A stretch of DNA of 64,000 bases from Aureimonas flava (GTDB lineage: Bacteria; Pseudomonadota; Alphaproteobacteria; Rhizobiales; Rhizobiaceae), in NCBI RefSeq assembly GCF_003583935.1, contig NZ_QYRN01000003.1:186001-250000 (forward strand), written 5' to 3'. The position numbers and the translations under genes are program-made. The notes under the pieces are model-generated. The model searched no databases. It saw only the letters and a list, made by a program, of their open reading frames with translations, and had not been told where the DNA came from. This document shows, in pieces, positions 28,012 through 36,784 of this stretch (position 1 is the first letter of the stretch; each line of letters opens with the position of its first letter).

Positions 28012-28140
28012 CGTAGCCACATGCGATGCAATGCACGAAACGAGGCATGCATAGCCGGCAAGCGTAAAGAAATAGCAGATATGGCGCGCGTCCATATCCT
28101 GCCGTCCAACGGCCAGGTATGCATGCCGATGGCCGAACGG

Positions 28141-28177
28141 CAAACGGGCCGGCGCCCTGAGGCGGCCGGCCCGTTTG
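28141..28177 (-). terminator. Terminator hairpin after pntB
   Basis: Perfect 13-base arms (28141-28153 and 28165-28177) with an 11-base loop lie about 40 bases beyond the pntB stop. The arm ends in TTTG on the minus strand, giving a short U-stretch. The flanking AT-richer DNA (28012-28140) is the likely promoter region of the GGDEF-EAL gene. Confidence 0.65.
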
Positions 28178-28215
28178 AGGCAGAGTGCGGGCGCGGCGCG
28201 TCCGGCCGGCCGGCG

Positions 28216-29652
28216 TCAGCCGATCTGCTTGAGCAGCTCGTCGACCGACTTCTTGGCGTCGCCGTAGAACATGCGCGTGTTCTCCTTGTAGAAGAGCGGG
28301 TTCTCGATGCCGGAATATCCGGTGCCCTGCCCGCGCTTCGACACGATCACGCGCCGCGCCTTCCAGACCTCGATCACCGGCATGCCGGCGATCGGCGAGT
28401 TCGGATCCTCCTCCGCCGCCGGATTGACGATGTCGTTGGCGCCGATGACGATTGCAACATCCGTCGAGGGGAAATCCTCGTTGATCTCGTCCATCTCCAG
28501 AACGATGTCGTAGGGGACCTTGGCCTCGGCGAGCAGCACGTTCATGTGGCCCGGCAGGCGCCCGGCCACCGGGTGGATGGCGAAGCGTACGGTCTTGCCC
28601 TTGGCGCGCAGGCGGCGGGTCAGCTCCGAGATCGAGCCCTGCGCCTGCGCGACGGCCAGCCCGTAGCCCGGCACGATGACGATGGAGTCCGCCTCGTCCA
28701 GCGCCTGGGCGACGCCGTCCGTGTCGATCGCCACCTGCTCGCCCGTGATCTCCTGGGCCGGGCCGCTCGTGCCGCCCCAGCCGCCGAGGATGACCGACAC
28801 GAAGTTCCGGTTCATCGCCCGGCACATGATGTAGGAGAGGATCGCGCCCGAGGAGCCGACCAGCGCACCCGTGACGATCAGGAGATCGTTGCCGAGCGTG
28901 AAGCCGATGGCGGCCGCCGCCCAGCCGGAATAGCTGTTCAGCATCGACACGACCACCGGCATGTCGGCGCCGCCGATCGCCATGATGAGGTGCCAGCCGA
29001 GCGCGCCCGCGAGGATCGCGACGAGGATCAGCGTCCAGAGCCCGGCGCCGTTGAAGTAAAGGAGGCCGAGGATCAGCGCGACCACGACGCCCGCGAGATT
29101 GATCGCATGCCGGTTGGGCAGCACCAGCGCCTTGGAATCGAGGCGGCCGGAAAGCTTGCCGTAGGCGACCACCGAGCCGGTGAAGGTCACCGCGCCGATG
29201 AACACGCCGAGGAACACCTCGACGCGCATGATGGCGAGCTCCACCGGCGTCTTGAGGGCGAGCGTGGCGGCGAAGCCTGTCAGGAGGTCGCCCGAGCCGT
29301 CGGCCAGGGCCCGCGCCACATGCGCCGCCTCGATGTCGGCGTTAAAGCCGATGAACACGGCCGCCAGCCCCACGAAGGAATGCAGCGCGGCCACGAGTTC
29401 GGGCATCTGCGTCATCTGCACGCGGCCCGCGAGCCAGGCGCCGACGAGGCCGCCGACGACCACCAGCGGCACCACGAGCCAGATCGCACCGACGGCGGGA
29501 CCGGTGATCGTGGCGAACACGGCGAGCGCCATGCCGACGATGCCGTACCAGACGGCGCGCTTGGCGCTTTCCTGGTTCGACAGGCCGCCGAGCGAAAGGA
29601 TGAAGAGGATGGAGGCGACGATATAGGACGCGCCGACGAGACCATAGCTCAT
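28216..29652 (-). CDS. pntB: NAD(P) transhydrogenase subunit beta
   Basis: PntB couples proton flow across the inner membrane to hydride transfer from NADH to NADP+. The 478-residue protein has about nine N-terminal membrane helices (starting '[15 protein letters not shown]') and a C-terminal NADP(H)-binding domain III with '[16 protein letters not shown]', '[19 protein letters not shown]' region and '[20 protein letters not shown]'. It lies 16 bases downstream of pntA and is followed by a strong hairpin, so pntAB is a two-gene operon. Confidence 0.96.
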   Translation of the reverse strand: MSYGLVGASYIVASILFILSLGGLSNQESAKRAVWYGIVGMALAVFATITGPAVGAIWLVVPLVVVGGLVGAWLAGRVQMTQMPELVAALHSFVGLAAVFIGFNADIEAAHVARALADGSGDLLTGFAATLALKTPVELAIMRVEVFLGVFIGAVTFTGSVVAYGKLSGRLDSKALVLPNRHAINLAGVVVALILGLLYFNGAGLWTLILVAILAGALGWHLIMAIGGADMPVVVSMLNSYSGWAAAAIGFTLGNDLLIVTGALVGSSGAILSYIMCRAMNRNFVSVILGGWGGTSGPAQEITGEQVAIDTDGVAQALDEADSIVIVPGYGLAVAQAQGSISELTRRLRAKGKTVRFAIHPVAGRLPGHMNVLLAEAKVPYDIVLEMDEINEDFPSTDVAIVIGANDIVNPAAEEDPNSPIAGMPVIEVWKARRVIVSKRGQGTGYSGIENPLFYKENTRMFYGDAKKSVDELLKQIG

Positions 29653-29668
29653 GTGATCGGCTCCCCGC

Positions 29669-31237
29669 TCAGCTCTTCTGGAACATCTTGAGCATCCGGC
29701 GCGTCACCATGAACCCGCCGAAGATGTTGACCGACGCCATCAGGATGGCGAGGCCGGCGAGGATCGAGACGAGCCAGCCCGTGGTGCCGACCTGCAGGAG
29801 GGCCCCGAGGATGATGATCGAGGACACCGCGTTGGTGACCGCCATCAGCGGCGTATGCAGCGCGTGGCTGACGTTCCAGATCACGTGGTAGCCGACGAAG
29901 CAGGACAAGGCGAAGACCACGAAGTGCTGGAGGAAGCTCGGAGGGGCCGTCAGACCGATCAGCATCAGGAGCACCGCGCCCGCCGCCAGGAGCGCGATCT
30001 GGCGCTGGCCGGACTTGCGCGCCTCGGCTGCCTCGCGCGCCGCCTTCTGGGCCGACGTCTCCTCCACCGCCTTCTTCGGCGCCTGCCGGGCGATGGCCTG
30101 GATCTTGGGCGGCGGAGGCGGATAGGTGATCTCGCCGGCGTGCGTGACCGTGGCGCCGCGGATCACGTCGTCCTCCATGTTCACCACCGGCACGCCGTCC
30201 TTGTTCGGCGTCAGGTCGTCCATCATGTGGCGGACATTGGTGGCGTAGAGGGTGGAGGCCTGGGTCGCCATGCGGCTCGGATAGTCGGTGTAGCCGACGA
30301 TGCGCACGCCGTTCGCCGTTTCCACGATCTCGTCGGGCACGGTGAGGTCGCAGTTGCCGCCGCGCTCGGCGGCGAGGTCCACGACCACCGAGCCCGGCTT
30401 CATCAGGGCGACCATGTCCTCCAGCCAGAGCTTCGGGGCGTCGCGGCCGGGGATCAGCGCGGTGGTGACCACAATGTCGACCTCGGGCGCCTGGGCGCGG
30501 AAGAGCTCGAGCTGCTTGGCGCGGAACTCGGGGCTGGACGGGGCCGCATAGCCGCCCGTCGCCGCACCGTCGGCGGCCTCGGCGAAATCCAGGAACAGGA
30601 ACTCGGCACCCATCGACTGGATCTGCTCGGCGACCTCGGGCCGCACGTCGAAGGCGCGCACCTGGGCACCCAGCGACTGCGCCGTGCCGATGGCGGCAAG
30701 GCCCGCGACCCCGGCCCCGATCACCAGCACGCGCGCCGGCGGCACCTTGCCGGCGGCCGTGATCTGGCCGGTGAAGAAGCGGCCGAACTGGTTGCCGGCC
30801 TCGATCACCGCGCGGTAGCCGGCGATGTTGGCCATGGAGGACAGGGCGTCCATCTTCTGCGCGCGGCTGATGCGCGGCACCATATCCATCGCCAGAACGG
30901 TGGCGCCTCGGTCGCGGATGCGCTCCAGGAGGTCGGCGTTCTGCGCCGGATAGAGGAACGAGATCAGGATCTGGCCCTGCCGGACGTGCTCGACCTCGTC
31001 CGGCTCGGGCGGGCGCACCTTGGCGACGATATCGGCCTCGGCCCACAGCGCTGCGGCATCGGGAACGACGCGCGCGCCGGCCGCCTTGTAGGCCGCGTCG
31101 GAGAAGCGCGCCGCGTCGCCGGCCCCCGCCTCGACCAGGCATTCGTAGCCGAGCTTCTGCAACCGGCCGACGCTCTCGGGCGTCAGCGCGACGCGGCGCT
31201 CCCCCGCGAAGCGCTCCCTTGGAACTCCGAATTTCAT
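29669..31237 (-). CDS. pntA: NAD(P) transhydrogenase subunit alpha
   Basis: PntA carries the NAD(H)-binding domain I and part of the membrane domain of the proton-translocating transhydrogenase. At 522 residues it is the fused E. coli-like form; many alphaproteobacteria split it into PntAA and PntAB. Features: '[19 protein letters not shown]' at the start, the Rossmann loop '[20 protein letters not shown]', '[19 protein letters not shown]', a charged Ala/Lys linker near residues 375-400, then four hydrophobic helices. The ATG at 31237 begins at the conserved N-terminus. Transcription continues into pntB. Confidence 0.96.
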   Translation of the reverse strand: MKFGVPRERFAGERRVALTPESVGRLQKLGYECLVEAGAGDAARFSDAAYKAAGARVVPDAAALWAEADIVAKVRPPEPDEVEHVRQGQILISFLYPAQNADLLERIRDRGATVLAMDMVPRISRAQKMDALSSMANIAGYRAVIEAGNQFGRFFTGQITAAGKVPPARVLVIGAGVAGLAAIGTAQSLGAQVRAFDVRPEVAEQIQSMGAEFLFLDFAEAADGAATGGYAAPSSPEFRAKQLELFRAQAPEVDIVVTTALIPGRDAPKLWLEDMVALMKPGSVVVDLAAERGGNCDLTVPDEIVETANGVRIVGYTDYPSRMATQASTLYATNVRHMMDDLTPNKDGVPVVNMEDDVIRGATVTHAGEITYPPPPPKIQAIARQAPKKAVEETSAQKAAREAAEARKSGQRQIALLAAGAVLLMLIGLTAPPSFLQHFVVFALSCFVGYHVIWNVSHALHTPLMAVTNAVSSIIILGALLQVGTTGWLVSILAGLAILMASVNIFGGFMVTRRMLKMFQKS

Positions 31238-31311
31238 GTCGATCCTCCCAACACGGTTGGACTAATGCCGCGTCGCACGGCAATTCACCAGCGATTCGGT
31301 GCCGCAGGCCC

Positions 31312-32307
31312 TCAGTGGGCCGGAACCTCGATCACGCGTCTCTCGGCGATGGAGCGGTTGCCCGCTTCCGCCAGTTCCAAAGCGCGCAGCCCGTCGCGGA
31401 AGGTGACGGCCGGCGGCCGGCCCGCCCAGAGGTTGGCGAAGAAGCTGACCCATTGCGCCGCGAAGGCGTCGATGTAGCGGTCCAGGAAGAAGTCCGACAG
31501 GCGGGATCGCATGTCCGTCCCGTCCGCGAGGTTGACGCGCAACTCGTCCACCAGCGGGTTCTCGGCCCGCAGCGACCCCTTTTCCCCGAAGACCTCGATG
31601 CGCTGGTCGTAGCCGAAGGCGCAGCGGCGGGTGTTGAGGATCTGGCACTGGACGCCGGAGGCCGTGCGCATCACCACGCTGATGCTGTCGTGGTCGCCGG
31701 CCTCGCCGATCGCGGGGTCCACCAGCACCGAACCCGTGGCGAAGACCTCCACCGGCTCTTCGCCCAGGATCAAGCGGGCCATGTCGAAGTCGTGGATCGT
31801 CATGTCCTTGAGGATGCCGCCGGAGCTGGCGAGATAGGAGATCGGCGCGGGCGCGGGGTCGCGGCTGATGATGGTGAGGTTCTCGATCCGGCCGATCGCC
31901 CCCTCCCCCAGTCGCTCGCGCAGACGCGCGAAGGTCCGGTCGAAGCGGCGGTTGAAGCCGATCTGGACGCGGTCGGCGGCGTCCCCGATCCGGTCCCTGC
32001 ATTCCAGCGCGCGGGCCACCGAGAGATCGATCGGCTTCTCGCAGAACACGTGCTTTCCGGCGGCCACGGCGCGCACCAGATAGTCCACATGCGTGTCGGT
32101 CGGCGTGGCGATGGCGACGGCTTCGACCCGCGGGTCGACCAGTGCCGCCTCGACATCGGCATAGACCTCGCCGCCGAAGCGTCCGGCCGCGGCCTCCGCC
32201 GCCTCGCGACGGAGGTCGTAGACGCCCGCCAGTTCGGCCCCCGCGCTCCTGATGCCTCGCGCATGGACCTCCGCGATGCGACCGGCACCGAGCAATGCGA
32301 CCCGCAT
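31312..32307 (-). CDS. iolG: Gfo/Idh/MocA oxidoreductase, inositol 2-dehydrogenase-like
   Basis: The 331-residue NAD(P)-dependent dehydrogenase most resembles myo-inositol 2-dehydrogenase, which oxidises myo-inositol to 2-keto-inositol. The Rossmann motif 'VALLGAGRIAEVHARGI' begins at residue 3, the family's 'HVFCEKPIDLS' (EKP) is present, and the catalytic region has 'GGILKDMTIHDFDMARL' with the Asp/His pair. The ATG at 32307 has GGAAG about seven bases upstream. No other iol genes adjoin it, so the substrate could be another polyol or sugar. It is divergent from a LysR regulator. Confidence 0.78.
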   Translation of the reverse strand: MRVALLGAGRIAEVHARGIRSAGAELAGVYDLRREAAEAAAGRFGGEVYADVEAALVDPRVEAVAIATPTDTHVDYLVRAVAAGKHVFCEKPIDLSVARALECRDRIGDAADRVQIGFNRRFDRTFARLRERLGEGAIGRIENLTIISRDPAPAPISYLASSGGILKDMTIHDFDMARLILGEEPVEVFATGSVLVDPAIGEAGDHDSISVVMRTASGVQCQILNTRRCAFGYDQRIEVFGEKGSLRAENPLVDELRVNLADGTDMRSRLSDFFLDRYIDAFAAQWVSFFANLWAGRPPAVTFRDGLRALELAEAGNRSIAERRVIEVPAH

Positions 32308-32483
32308 GTGCTGCTTCCTTATCCCCGCCGGCGACCGGCCCGTTTCCACCCAAGCGCCGCGGAACGGCGCCTCCGGCGCAAGCTGTATCCATGCGCCGGG
32401 ATGGGCGCAACGGCTGGCGGAGGGGGCCGTCGGTCATGTAAATTGACGATTCGAAGCGAAACCATAACCAGCGGCGATATCCG

Positions 32484-33407
32484 ATGCTCGATCCGGCGGT
32501 CCGGCTCCGACATCTCGCGACCTTCGTCACCGTGGCGCGGGTCGGATCGGTGTCGCGCGCCGCCGAGCGGCTGCACGTCACCCAGCCGGCCGTGTCCAAG
32601 ACGCTGCGCGAACTCGAGACCCTCCTGGGCGCGGCTCTGTTCGACCGGTCGCACCGAGCGGTCACACTGTCGAGCTTCGGCACCTTGTTCCTGCGGCACG
32701 CGGAGGCGGGCCTCGGCGCCTTCGACGAAGGCGCCCGGGCGCTCAAGGCGGCGCGCGACCCCGCCTCGCTGCCGCTTCGCGTCGGCGCCCTGCCGACCGT
32801 CTCCGCCCGGCTGATGCCGCAGGCCATGCAGAGGTTCCTGGCCGAGGGGCTCGGCGCGGTGCCGCGCGTCGTCACCGGGCCGAACGAGCATCTGCTGATC
32901 CAGCTTCGCGAGGGGCACCTCGACGTGGTGATCGGGCGGATGGTGGAACCGGAGACGATGGACGGTCTGGTGTTCGAGCCGCTCTATTCGGAGCCCCTGT
33001 GCCTGGCGGTGCGCGCCGGCCATCCGCTGCTCCAGGGCACGGCCTTCCGACCCGCCGCGGTGGCGGACTGCCTGGTCCTCCTGCCGCCGCCCGGATCGGT
33101 GATTCGGCCGGTGGTGGACCGGTTCCTCCTGTCGGCCGGGATTCCCGCTCCCTCGCGCGTGATCGAGACCGTGTCGCTCGCCTTCGGCCGCGCCTTCCTG
33201 CGCGACACGGACGCGGTGTGGATGATCTCGGAAGGGGTGGTGGCGCGCGACCTCGCGGAAGGGACGCTGCGCCGCCTGCCGCTCGACATGGCGACGACGA
33301 TGGGGTCGGTGGGCGTCACCCGGCGCGCCGGAGCCGAGCTGCCGGCGGCGGCCGAGATCTTCCTCGCCGGCCTCAAGGAAAGCGCGCGCCTTCTGGCCGC
33401 CTCCTGA
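32484..33407 (+). CDS. LysR-family regulator, PcaQ-like
   Basis: A 307-residue LTTR with the N-terminal helix-turn-helix 'SVSRAAERLHVTQPAVSKTL' and an effector domain. The opening 'LRHLATFVTVARVGSVSRAAE' is close to PcaQ/GbpR-type regulators, which control protocatechuate or sugar-related genes. A PcaQ half-site (ATAACC, 32464-32469) lies 15 bases before the start. It is divergent from the iolG-like gene and converges with livF; no pca genes are visible, although pobA, which makes protocatechuate, lies about 6 kb away. PcaQ identity is therefore tentative. Confidence 0.75.
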   Translation: MLDPAVRLRHLATFVTVARVGSVSRAAERLHVTQPAVSKTLRELETLLGAALFDRSHRAVTLSSFGTLFLRHAEAGLGAFDEGARALKAARDPASLPLRVGALPTVSARLMPQAMQRFLAEGLGAVPRVVTGPNEHLLIQLREGHLDVVIGRMVEPETMDGLVFEPLYSEPLCLAVRAGHPLLQGTAFRPAAVADCLVLLPPPGSVIRPVVDRFLLSAGIPAPSRVIETVSLAFGRAFLRDTDAVWMISEGVVARDLAEGTLRRLPLDMATTMGSVGVTRRAGAELPAAAEIFLAGLKESARLLAAS

Positions 33408-33420
33408 GCCGATCGGCTCA
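33405..33420. terminator. 16-base palindrome containing both convergent stop codons
   Basis: TGAGCCGATCGGCTCA is perfectly palindromic. Its first three bases are the TGA of the LysR gene on the plus strand and its last three are the TGA of livF on the minus strand. It could act as a compact bidirectional transcription end, though no T-runs follow. Confidence 0.45.
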
Positions 33421-34134
33421 GTGCAGCGCACCGACGCCGATGAAGCGTTCCGCCAGCGCGGGGTCGAAGTCCTGCGCGCCGCCCGACCAGGCGAGCCGGC
33501 CGCGCTCCAGGATCAGCACCGTGTCGGCGAAGGCGAGCGCCGAATCGACGCGCTGCTCCACCAGGAGGATGGTCATCTCCTCGCCGGCCGCCAGCCGCCC
33601 GAAGGCCGCCATCAGCTCCTCGCAGATGATCGGCGCCAGCCCTTCCAGCGGCTCGTCCAGAAGCAGCACGCCGGGCCGGCCGAGGATGGCGCGCGCGGTC
33701 GCGAGCATCTGCTGCTCGCCGCCCGAAAGCTGGGAGCCGAGGTTGCGCCGGCGCTCCGCGAGGCGCGGGAACAGCGCGTAGGCCTCCTCGACCGCGCCGC
33801 GCTCGCGCCCCTTCAGGCCGACCCGGAGGTTCTCCTCCACGCTCAGGGAGCGGAAGATGTCGCGGCCCTGCGGCACGTAGCCGAGGCCCTTCAGCGCGCG
33901 GCGCGAGGTGAGCAGCGTTTCCAGCGCCTCGCCCCCGACGCGCAGCCGGCCGCCCCGGTGGCGGGTGAGGCCCATCAGAGTCGCGAGCAGCGTCGTCTTG
34001 CCCATGCCGTTGCGCCCGAGGATGGCGACGCGTCCGCCGGCTGGCACCGAGAACGAGACGTCCTCCAGGATCACGGTGGGCCCGTAGCCCGCCGTGAGCC
34101 CCTCGACCTCAAGCGGCAGGGCGGGCATCGGCAT
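33418..34134 (-). CDS. livF: Branched-chain-type ABC transporter ATP-binding protein LivF
   Basis: LivF (238 residues) is the smaller ATPase of the Liv/Hydrophobic-amino-acid importer. Walker A 'ILGRNGMGKTTLLATLMG', 'YVPQGRDIFRSLSVEENLRV', signature 'LSGGEQQMLATARAIL' and Walker B 'VLLLDEPLEGLAPII' are typical, including the family's 'EGLAP'. Its start lies 26 bases inside livG, so translation is coupled. It is the last gene of livKHMGF and converges on the LysR gene. Confidence 0.92.
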   Translation of the reverse strand: MPMPALPLEVEGLTAGYGPTVILEDVSFSVPAGGRVAILGRNGMGKTTLLATLMGLTRHRGGRLRVGGEALETLLTSRRALKGLGYVPQGRDIFRSLSVEENLRVGLKGRERGAVEEAYALFPRLAERRRNLGSQLSGGEQQMLATARAILGRPGVLLLDEPLEGLAPIICEELMAAFGRLAAGEEMTILLVEQRVDSALAFADTVLILERGRLAWSGGAQDFDPALAERFIGVGALH

Positions 34135-34873
34135 AGCTCCCGAGATAGGCTTCCCGCACGCCGCGGTCGGACGTGACCTCCGACGCGGGACCGGTGAAGA
34201 TGACGCGGCCGGCGGCCAGGACCACGACCTCGCGCGCGAAGCGGAACACGAGGTCCATGTCGTGGTCGATCATCAGCACGGCGAGTTCGGCGGGCAGCTC
34301 GGCCAGCGCCTCCTCGATCAGGCGCGTCTCGCCCTGCGGCACGCCGGCGGCCGGCTCATCGAGGAGCAGCACCTTGGGCCGGAGTGCCAGCGCGATGGCA
34401 AGTTCCAGGAGGCGCTGTTGGCCGTAGGCGATCTCAGCCACCTGCCGCCGGCCGATCTCGGCGAGGCGCAGGCGCTCGAGAAGCTGGTCGATCTCGGCCG
34501 TCACCTCCGGCATGCGCTCGTAGTGGCCGACCATCGCCCCGGCGCGCCCCTCGCGCTGGAGGATCGCGAGCGCCAGATGTTCGCGCGCGGTCAGGTCGGG
34601 AAACAGGCGGGTCACCTGAAACGAGCGAACCAGGCCCGAGCGCACGCGCTCGGCGGTCGGCGTGCGGGTCACGTCGCGTCCGGCCAGCCGGACGCTTCCC
34701 GCATCGGGGCGCAGATGGCCGGTGACGAGGTTGATCAGCGTCGTCTTTCCGGCGCCGTTCGGCCCGATCAGCGCGGTGCGCGCGCCGGCCGGCAGCGCGA
34801 GGCTCACCCCGTCGGTCACCGCGAGGCCACCGAACCGCTTGCGAAGGTCGCGGATCTCCAGGAGCGCGCTCAT
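34109..34873 (-). CDS. livG: Branched-chain-type ABC transporter ATP-binding protein LivG
   Basis: LivG (254 residues) is the larger ATPase of the importer. Walker A 'ALIGPNGAGKTTLINLVTG', signature region 'IAYGQQRLLELAIALAL' and Walker B 'VLLLDEPAAGVPQGE' are clear; the usual LSGGQ is replaced by 'AYGQQ', as in many LivG proteins. I use ATG 34873, which overlaps the livM stop as ATGA and puts the first strand at the N-terminus; the longer frame runs into livM. It overlaps livF by 26 bases. Confidence 0.92.
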   Translation of the reverse strand: MSALLEIRDLRKRFGGLAVTDGVSLALPAGARTALIGPNGAGKTTLINLVTGHLRPDAGSVRLAGRDVTRTPTAERVRSGLVRSFQVTRLFPDLTAREHLALAILQREGRAGAMVGHYERMPEVTAEIDQLLERLRLAEIGRRQVAEIAYGQQRLLELAIALALRPKVLLLDEPAAGVPQGETRLIEEALAELPAELAVLMIDHDMDLVFRFAREVVVLAAGRVIFTGPASEVTSDRGVREAYLGSYADARPAA

Positions 34874-35868
34874 CGACCCCGCCTCCCGATCCACGAGGCG
34901 AGCGAACCGTAAAGGCCGCGCGGAGCGAAGAGCACGACGAGGATCAGGAGCGCCCCCACCAGGGTAAGCCAGTGGAACGGGTTGGCCGCCGACACGACAT
35001 GCTCGAACCACATGAAGACGAAGGTGCCGACCAGAGCGCCCCAGACGGTGCCCACGCCGCCGAGCACCAGCATCACCAAGGCCTCGGCCGACGTCGTGAA
35101 GGAGAGGGAATCGAGGCCGACGACGCGCGTCGACAGGGCGGCCAGCGCACCGCCGAGCCCCGCCACGAGGCCGGAGACGACGTAGAGGCGCAGGAGCACC
35201 GGGTAGACCGACCGGCCCATGGCCGCCACGCGAACCGGATCCTGCCGGATGGCGCGCACCAGGAGGCCGAACGGCGAGCGCACGAGAAGGCGGACCAGGA
35301 ACACGGCGGCGACCAGGACGCCGAGCCCGAGCAGGAACCCGGTGCGCCCGAAGAGGTCGAACCGGTAGAGGCCGAACAGCGGGGCCGGCGCGATGCCGTA
35401 GAGCCCGTCCGAGCCTCCGGTCCAGCCGCTCGCCTTGTTGGCGATCTCGACGCCGAGCTGCACCATCGCGATCGACAGCACGAGCTGGGGCAAGCCGTGC
35501 GCGCGCAGGATCACCGCGCCCGAGACGAGGCCGGCGAGCGCGCCGCTGAGCGCGCCCACCAGGAGCAGGAGCAGCGGGTCGGACAGGCCGAAATGCACCG
35601 CCGCGATGCCGGCGCCGTAGGCGCCCGCGCCGAACAGGGCGGCGTGGCCGAGCGTCGCGACGCCGCCCTGCCCGGTGACGAGCTCCAACGAGAGCGCAAG
35701 GAGAGCGAGCGCCATCAGCCCGGTGAGGAAGCTGAGGCTGGTCGGAAACAGCCAGTAGCAGGCGAGGCCGACCGCGAGGACGGCGAGCGTGCCGAGGCAG
35801 TCCGCGAGGAAGCCCGTGCGGGGACGGTCGGCGCCGGAGCGCCGGGTGGGCGTGACGGCAAGGGTCAT
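34870..35868 (-). CDS. livM: Branched-chain-type ABC transporter permease LivM
   Basis: LivM (332 residues) is one of two permeases of the importer. About eight hydrophobic helices follow a short basic N-terminus; conserved segments are 'SLELVTGQGGVATLGHAALFG' region, 'HGLPQLVLSIAMVQLG', 'LLVRAIRQDPVRVAAMG' and 'LSTRVVGLDSLSF'. The ATG at 35868 overlaps the livH stop by four bases and livG follows with the same overlap, so livH-livM-livG are translationally coupled. Confidence 0.92.
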   Translation of the reverse strand: MTLAVTPTRRSGADRPRTGFLADCLGTLAVLAVGLACYWLFPTSLSFLTGLMALALLALSLELVTGQGGVATLGHAALFGAGAYGAGIAAVHFGLSDPLLLLLVGALSGALAGLVSGAVILRAHGLPQLVLSIAMVQLGVEIANKASGWTGGSDGLYGIAPAPLFGLYRFDLFGRTGFLLGLGVLVAAVFLVRLLVRSPFGLLVRAIRQDPVRVAAMGRSVYPVLLRLYVVSGLVAGLGGALAALSTRVVGLDSLSFTTSAEALVMLVLGGVGTVWGALVGTFVFMWFEHVVSAANPFHWLTLVGALLILVVLFAPRGLYGSLASWIGRRGR

Positions 35869-36728
35869 GCGGCGCGCCCCATGAGGCCGCGCGGGAACAC
35901 CAGGATCACCGCGATCACCGCGAGGTAGAAGAAGAACTCGCCGAAGTCCGGCATCAGGTAGCGCCCCACCGTATCCACGGCGCCGAGGAGCAGGCTGGCG
36001 AGAAGGGCACCCGGGATCGAGCCCGCGCCGCCGACGCACACCACCACCAGGAAGGTCACCATGTAGCGCAGCGCGTAATAGGGCTCGATCGGCAGCATTT
36101 CGGCACCCACCACGCCGCCGAGCGCGGCAAGCCCCGTGGCCAGCGCGAAGCTGAGGGCGTAGACACGCTCGGTGCGCACGCCGAGCGCCGCCGCCATGGA
36201 CACGTTGTCCACCGCCGCGCGCAGCCGCACGCCGAAGTCGGTGCGCTCCACCAGGAACCACAAGGCGGCGGCGATGCCGAGGCCGCACAGGATGGCGAAG
36301 AGCCGGTGCGCCGAGACCGTGCGGAAGCCGAGGTCCACCGGCGCACGCAGGAGTTCGGGCAGCGGCACGACCTTCAGCGTCGGCCCGAGCAGCCAGTTGG
36401 CGACGCCGATGATGCAGAAGGTGATGCCGATGGTCATCAGGACCTGGGTGAGTTCCGGCTTGCCGTAGATCGGCCGATACAGGAGGCGCTCCAGCGGTAG
36501 CGCAAGCACCACCGTGAAGGCGACCGCCCCCGCCACCATCAGCGGGAACGGCACGCCGTAGCTCGTCCCGAGCCACGAGGCGACATAGCCGCCGACCATG
36601 GCGAAGGCGCCGTGCGCGAGGTTCACCACGCGCATCAGGCCCATGGTCAGGGACAGGCCGATCGAGATCACGAACAGCACCATGCCGTAGGCCAGGGCGT
36701 CGACGGCGATCGAGAGGACGAGTTGCAT
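35865..36728 (-). CDS. livH: Branched-chain-type ABC transporter permease LivH
   Basis: LivH (287 residues) is the partner permease. Its N-terminus 'ALAYGMVLFVISIGLSLTMG' followed by 'RVVNLAHGAFAMVGGYVA' is diagnostic of this subfamily, and 'LRAAVDNVSMAAALGVRTER' is the conserved cytoplasmic loop. The ATG at 36728 gives the standard length; the longer frame upstream overlaps livK. A hairpin precedes it in the gap after livK. Confidence 0.93.
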   Translation of the reverse strand: MQLVLSIAVDALAYGMVLFVISIGLSLTMGLMRVVNLAHGAFAMVGGYVASWLGTSYGVPFPLMVAGAVAFTVVLALPLERLLYRPIYGKPELTQVLMTIGITFCIIGVANWLLGPTLKVVPLPELLRAPVDLGFRTVSAHRLFAILCGLGIAAALWFLVERTDFGVRLRAAVDNVSMAAALGVRTERVYALSFALATGLAALGGVVGAEMLPIEPYYALRYMVTFLVVVCVGGAGSIPGALLASLLLGAVDTVGRYLMPDFGEFFFYLAVIAVILVFPRGLMGRAA

Positions 36729-36751
36729 CGGATCTCCGAAACGCGGGGGGC

Positions 36752-36777
36752 GGCCGGCGCGCGCGAGGCGGCCGGCC
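36752..36777 (-). terminator. Intercistronic hairpin livK-livH
   Basis: GGCCGGC (36752-36758) pairs perfectly with GCCGGCC (36771-36777) across a 12-base loop, eight bases beyond the livK stop. No T-run follows. As with the hairpins after ugpB and choX, it probably favours higher output of the binding protein than of the membrane subunits. Confidence 0.55.
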
Positions 36778-36784
36778 GTGTGCC

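Noticed and set aside
28012-28095. N-terminal membrane extension of the GGDEF-EAL protein
   Set aside because: The in-frame upstream ATG would add a hydrophobic stretch, but the DNA is AT-rich with atypical codons and better explained as promoter.
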